Below, in pieces: positions 60,140-64,000 of a stretch of DNA of 64,000 nucleotides (its first letter is position 1; each line of letters starts with the position of its first letter). The position numbers were made by a program, and so were the translations under genes. The stretch is from Marsupella aquatica (taxonomy: Eukaryota; Marchantiophyta). Under the pieces are notes generated by a model. The model saw only the letters and a program-made list of their open reading frames with translations, did not search any database and was not told the DNA's origin. The DNA lies in NCBI GenBank assembly GCA_973895155.1, contig OZ316891.1, positions 17,980,001 through 18,044,000 on the forward strand, read 5' to 3'.

Positions 60140-60225
60140 GGGTCCTTGTGGCTTGCGAGGAACAGTAGAAACAATACTAGCTGGAACAAAAATTTCACTC
60201 ACCACAGATACCCGTAAAGTCACCT
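60140..60225. mobile_element. MITE copy 3, truncated
   Basis: Starts GGGTCCTTGTGGCTTGCGAG and continues GAACAGTAGAAAC, aligning with the left end of copy 1 (GGGTCATTGTAGCATGCGAG). Similarity fades after about 85 bp and no right end was found. It lies only 71 bp from copy 2 and in the opposite orientation. Confidence 0.6.
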
Positions 60226-60572
60226 TTCTTTTCATGTTGATTTCTGCAAACCATGGATGAACTTTTGATATCAGCAAAGTCCCCCATGATTAGGTGAGTC
60301 AGCAGATGGTCAAGTTAGTGAAAAATGTACTCTGACAAAACAATCTTCACATATTCAACAAAGAAAGAAGAGTCAATAACAGTTTTTACGCTTTGTCTGG
60401 GCGATAAGGTACTTTGACAAAACAAAGTCATAAGAATCAATAACAGTTTTCACATACTGTTTGCTGATTAAGTTACGCTCTTGAGAAACAAAACTGAATT
60501 GATGCTCACGGAAAGGCAATAAAATCCCTTACATGAACGAGGAATCTCTTGGTAGATGCCACTTGAATTCTT
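60226..60572. other. Spacer, short internal repeats
   Basis: The phrase CAATAACAGTTTT(T/C)AC occurs twice (about 60,376 and 60,439), along with related ACTCTGACAAAACAA and ACTTTGACAAAACAA. Nothing coding is supported. Confidence 0.5.
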
Positions 60573-62500
60573 GTGGTGCTCAACATAGTCTTTCTTCAAG
60601 TGGTTATCATGGCTGGCCGTGTGAGGATCACGTTTCCAGACAATGGAGACATTGTTGTGCTTGCGACTGATGGTGTTGTTTGGCATACACCAGACAACAA
60701 ATTAGCTTGTTGGTTTGATGTTGAGATTGGGGAGTGGGCACTCTTTGAGGCCAGCAACGTCTTACCATTGATTGAGGCAGACTCAAAGGAGAGTGGAGAG
60801 GAAAGGATAATGCATCTGAAAAGTGAAGTTTCGTAAGTCCTTCAGCAGAGGTTGTGCTTTGTTCCTCTTACTGAAGTTTGTTTGCAATCTCAAACCGGAG
60901 AGAAGATTTCAGAGTGGTCGGTAGAGGTAGAGCAAGCCAAATTTCTTGAGAGTGTTGTTGCAGCAATGCTAAAAGGGAAAGGTGCATCGCGATGTGTAAA
61001 GGCTGCCCATACCATTCTCAAAGTGCATTATCCCCAACAAGTCATGAATCTGCCTGAATGGTATGATGGGGATTGCATTTTTGAGCTCCCCCATTCACAG
61101 GTATCCACACAAAGGGTGCCTTCTTCTTGGGTATGGAGCAAAGAAATGACTACTACCTGTGGAGCAAGCTCATCGAGACAGGGGCCGAAATTGGACCTAA
61201 GCTGAACAAGGGAGGCTTCAAGTATAATAAGATTGGGAATGTGAGATGTCTCTGCTCTTTGCAATGTCAACATTTAGATTGTCCGGATTTTACAAGTAAG
61301 AATGAGCGCAATTCCACAGAATGGCAACGAGATAGGGGTGGGAGAAATGAGATTCCATTTCGTTGGGCAACTAGTTCCAGCAGAGAGTGTGATTTGCGCC
61401 TTTTGTGATCAGCCTCCTAAGTGTATAGCCAAGTGTCCAGCCAAAATGTTCTACATCACTCCGATCTCTCATGACCATTACATTTACAAGCACATGACAC
61501 GTGTTGCTATGCATGTTGGGAGTCACTCACATCCGGCCAAATTTATTCTCAAGAAAGATCGAAAAGCTTTCTTACATAAGTTGATGGAGGAGAAATTGAA
61601 GAAGAATTCTCATGCAGTGTTGTCTATGATCAAAAGTGACACAATTAAAGCTCTAAGGGATATATTTGATGACAAGGTTGTTGGGATTGTCACATTTGAG
61701 GAAGTGCGGGATCTGAATGAAACATCAGATCAGTTGTAAGATCTATGATACAGAGCATACGCAAGTATACCCATGCCTCATCCGACCTCTAAGTCATCCT
61801 TGATCTTCAAAAAGAAACAATGTTTTCATTTGTCTAGAGCACTCTATTTCCAAACCAAAAGCTAGATACAGATGAGCACCCACACATTAATTTTCAAGAT
61901 AACTGTAAAGGGTCCACGGTCTGGAGTCGATCTCATTTGAAGGATGCAACCTGGTGGAGATCTACAAGACTCATGGGTGATATTTAATGTTATGCATCGG
62001 ATGACTCAGAAGCAATGGTGCACAATGTCAGCTCATGTATACGACCACCTATACAGAGGTCTATGCACAATTTTGTATGCAAGCTAGTTTCGAAAGATAC
62101 TGTTACACTACAAACTGCATGGAAGGTCATGAAGCGAGTGTGTAAGGCAAATGGGCTTGACAATGTTACGTTTTGCGAGTTCATTGTCGATAATGCTGCA
62201 ATTGGTTGGAATGCAGTTTGACATACATTCTTGGATGGAAGAGTTAATTCTCAAATGGAGTGATCTGATGCATTTCACTGGGCGCAATTAGTGGAGAAGA
62301 TGACAAAGAAATGCATTCCTCCAGGCAATAGAGCATAGGAGCTTATGGATTCATTGAGGGACGCATGTGGTTCTTGCATTTTGGACTTTTGAAAAGATGA
62401 AGGATTGGTGGAAAATGGGAATGCAATCAAAGGAAAAACCAAGTCACTGGAGACATGGCTTTCGTGGTGGATTGTGCGGGTTCTCCAAGTGGAGAAACTT
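60573..62500 (+). pseudogene. Decayed transposase-like gene with zinc finger
   Basis: Plus-strand frames in order form one broken protein. The start is MAGRVRITFPDNGDIVVLAT. A frame change near 61,105 leads to GMEQRNDYYLWSKLIETGAE and a Cys-rich segment NVRCLCSLQCQHLDC, and a second change leads to the frame from 61,302. There CAFCDQPPKCIAKC is followed by ITPISHDHYIYKHMTRVAMH and VGSHSHPA, a C...C...H.H layout as in GCM/WRKY-type zinc fingers of MULE transposases. After several stops, NVTFCEFIVDNAAIGWNAV (62,160-62,220) resembles the second catalytic-acid region of a DDE transposase. The link to MULEs is inference. I recall similar uncharacterised genes in non-flowering plants. Confidence 0.5.
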
Positions 62501-62538
62501 CATTTGGCTGGTAAGTCTATTAATTCTTAGTAATATTC

Positions 62539-62980
62539 CATCTCGGAGAGGCTCTTCGAGATGATTCATCTTGGACATGTTAGAGAGTCTCTTCAGAACA
62601 CGTGGGTGAGCCTCTCCAAGATGGAAGATGTGGGTCATCTCAAAGATCCTCTCCGAGATGGAACACGTGGGTCATCATCTCGGAGAGTCTCTCCAAGATG
62701 AAACAAATGGGCAAGAAGGTAGACATGTTAGAGAGTCAAGTCTTGTTTTGTAAACACATGGTTCATCTCAGAGAGCCTCTCCAAGATGAAACACGTAGGT
62801 CATCTCAAAGATATCCAACAAGAAACATGACCTCTCAAAGATCCTCTTCGAGATGGAACGCACGGGTCATCTTGGAGAGCCTCTCCAAGATGAAACAAAT
62901 GGGCAAGAAGGTAGACATGTTAGAGAGCCTCTCCAACTTTTGCTAACACATGGGTCATCTTGGAAAGCCTCTCCGAGATG
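62539..62980. repeat. Array of five 25-bp palindromes
   Basis: Near-perfect palindromes of the form CATCTCGGAGAG-N-CTCTCCGAGATG occur at 62,539-62,563, 62,676-62,700, 62,764-62,788, 62,868-62,892 and 62,956-62,980. The one at 62,868 is perfect (12-1-12) and the others have one or two mismatched pairs. Half-copies (such as GATCCTCTCCGAGATGG) lie between them. A 48-bp phrase starting CTCTCCAAGATGAAACAAAT is repeated at 62,689 and 62,881. Confidence 0.88.
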
Positions 62981-63484
62981 GACCACGTTGGACATGTTGT
63001 AGATATTGTACAAGATGAGCCATATACATATTTTTGATAATAATTTTTTCTTTGATTTTTGTGTAGGACATGGACAGAACTAAGTCTGCATTGATGTTGA
63101 ACCATAGTAGGGCATAATCCATGCATGTCGCAATGCACCGATGGTCTTTCACAACAAAGATTGGAATAGTGCAATCTTGTATAACGGATGCAACCCGTGC
63201 ATCAAATCAAATTGGTGCCCTTGTCAACTACACGACCCTTGGGAGGAAGAGCCGTGGCCCAAGCCTTTTTGAACTTTGTTTTTGAGATGTCAGGATGGTT
63301 GGGAATGTTAAAAGTTTCTTCCCAAAGTTGAATATAGTGTGACTCAACCGGAGATGGTTGCATATGCCTTGAGGGACCCAAGTCCTGGTGACTATGAAAC
63401 TCAACGAATGTCGGCGTGAGGCAAGATTCCAGCTGATGCTATTGCAATAGAAGACTCTCATTGCAATGATGTCATTCTAGTAAC

Positions 63485-64000
63485 TCAACCTAAGAAGCGG
63501 AAGTTCAAGGGGATTTCAAGCCGAGATGGAAATTTGAAAAGTATCATTCTTGATGTGGTCAACTTGTCAACCTTGTCAGACTCTCCTACAGACTCTGGTG
63601 GATCAGATGTGGTGATTTTGGAGAGCCCACCACAGCGTGTGACAAGGTCAGCACATGTCCCTCCTCCACCAACCCCAAGGAGGTCAACTCGTGTTCCTCC
63701 TCCACCCCCAACAAGGGCAACATATGTTCCACCTCCTCCAACCCCAACAAGGTCAATACCAAGGTCACCCCCTGTTTGTCCACCAACGCGGTTTGCTGAA
63801 CCTTTGCATAATAGAGGCAAATAGAGACAAGTTCAGGAGAGCAATGTGATGCTAGGAATGTTTTTTTTGTCTTGCATCAGTCGCCATGGAAGTGGTCCCA
63901 CTTGTAGAGGTGCCTTCAAAGGCATAGATTGTCCAGCATGCAGTCTATACATCAAGGAGGTTTTGTCATGCAACACTAGGTGTGGTAGGATTGTGCTTAT
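63485..64000 (+). pseudogene. Pro-rich tail of mobile-type gene, cut by window
   Basis: The frame at 63,534-63,824 reads SGGSDVVILESPPQRVTRSA and then repeated VPPPPTP units. After a stop, another frame continues with GSGPTCRGAFKGIDCPAC and then SLYIKEVLSC to the window end. This matches in order the 32.2-32.9 kb fragment (DSDVDILE, Pro/Thr-rich, SPGCRGAYRGKERSVCG). It follows the transposase-like gene on the same strand and may be its C-terminal part or a second ORF. Confidence 0.45.

Noticed and set aside
63485-63820. Minus-strand Gly-rich frame opposite the Pro-rich tail
   Set aside because: It is the antisense shadow of the VPPPPTP repeats on the plus strand.

Overview
The window looks like nuclear DNA of a seedless, non-angiosperm land plant (moss, liverwort, lycophyte or fern grade). 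The reasons are intron-rich plant genes with short GT-AG introns, a chromodomain Ty3/gypsy retroelement, and nuclear copies of plastid DNA that include chlN. chlN encodes the light-independent protochlorophyllide reductase subunit that angiosperm plastids have lost. I cannot name the species.

Three host genes are supported. (1) TASH3, the SH3-domain subunit of the plant TPLATE/TSET endocytic adaptor complex, lies on + at 20,921-30,693 and reads as 26 exons in one open frame of 1,216 aa. (2) A 3-hydroxyisobutyryl-CoA hydrolase-like gene of the crotonase superfamily lies on + at 48,706-52,080. It has 10 coding exons per transcript, and two tandem 65-nt versions of exon 3 that appear mutually exclusive. 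(3) A family-61 glycosyltransferase with a signal-anchor lies on - at 56,104-58,560, with one uncertain small exon.

Layout. 0-2 kb: degenerate retroelement flank with a 39-bp minisatellite. 2-6.8 kb: decayed chromovirus-type gypsy element on -, interrupted by a 299-bp Mutator-like MITE with a 10-bp target duplication. 6.8-10.4 kb: retroelement-like coiled-coil ORFs and the integrase tail of a second gypsy element. 10.4-13.2 kb: CACTA/En-Spm-like ORFs with GTGACT-rich repeats. 13.2-20.4 kb: decayed repeats, a possible LINE tail and a short CACTA-like element. 20.4-31 kb: TASH3. 32-33.6 kb: fragment of an unidentified mobile gene. 34.4-36.6 kb: mosaic of plastid fragments (23S, rpoB, chlN, probable ycf1, psaB, 16S, psbL). 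36.9-47 kb: degenerate ORFs including two F-box-like copies, minisatellites and palindromic motifs. 48.7-52.1 kb: the hydrolase gene. 52-56 kb: repeats and a perfect hairpin. 56.1-58.6 kb: the glycosyltransferase. 59.4-60.3 kb: minisatellite plus a second MITE copy with its own 10-bp duplication. 60.6-64 kb: decayed transposase-like gene with a zinc-finger segment, five 25-bp palindromes, and a proline-rich tail related to the 32-33.6 kb fragment.

The strongest biology is the mutually exclusive exon pair in the hydrolase gene, which swaps the helix after the oxyanion-hole motif, and the Mutator-like MITE family whose insertion sites can be read to the base. All exon boundaries were inferred by eye from reading frame, splice signals and remembered family sequences. 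No alignment was run.
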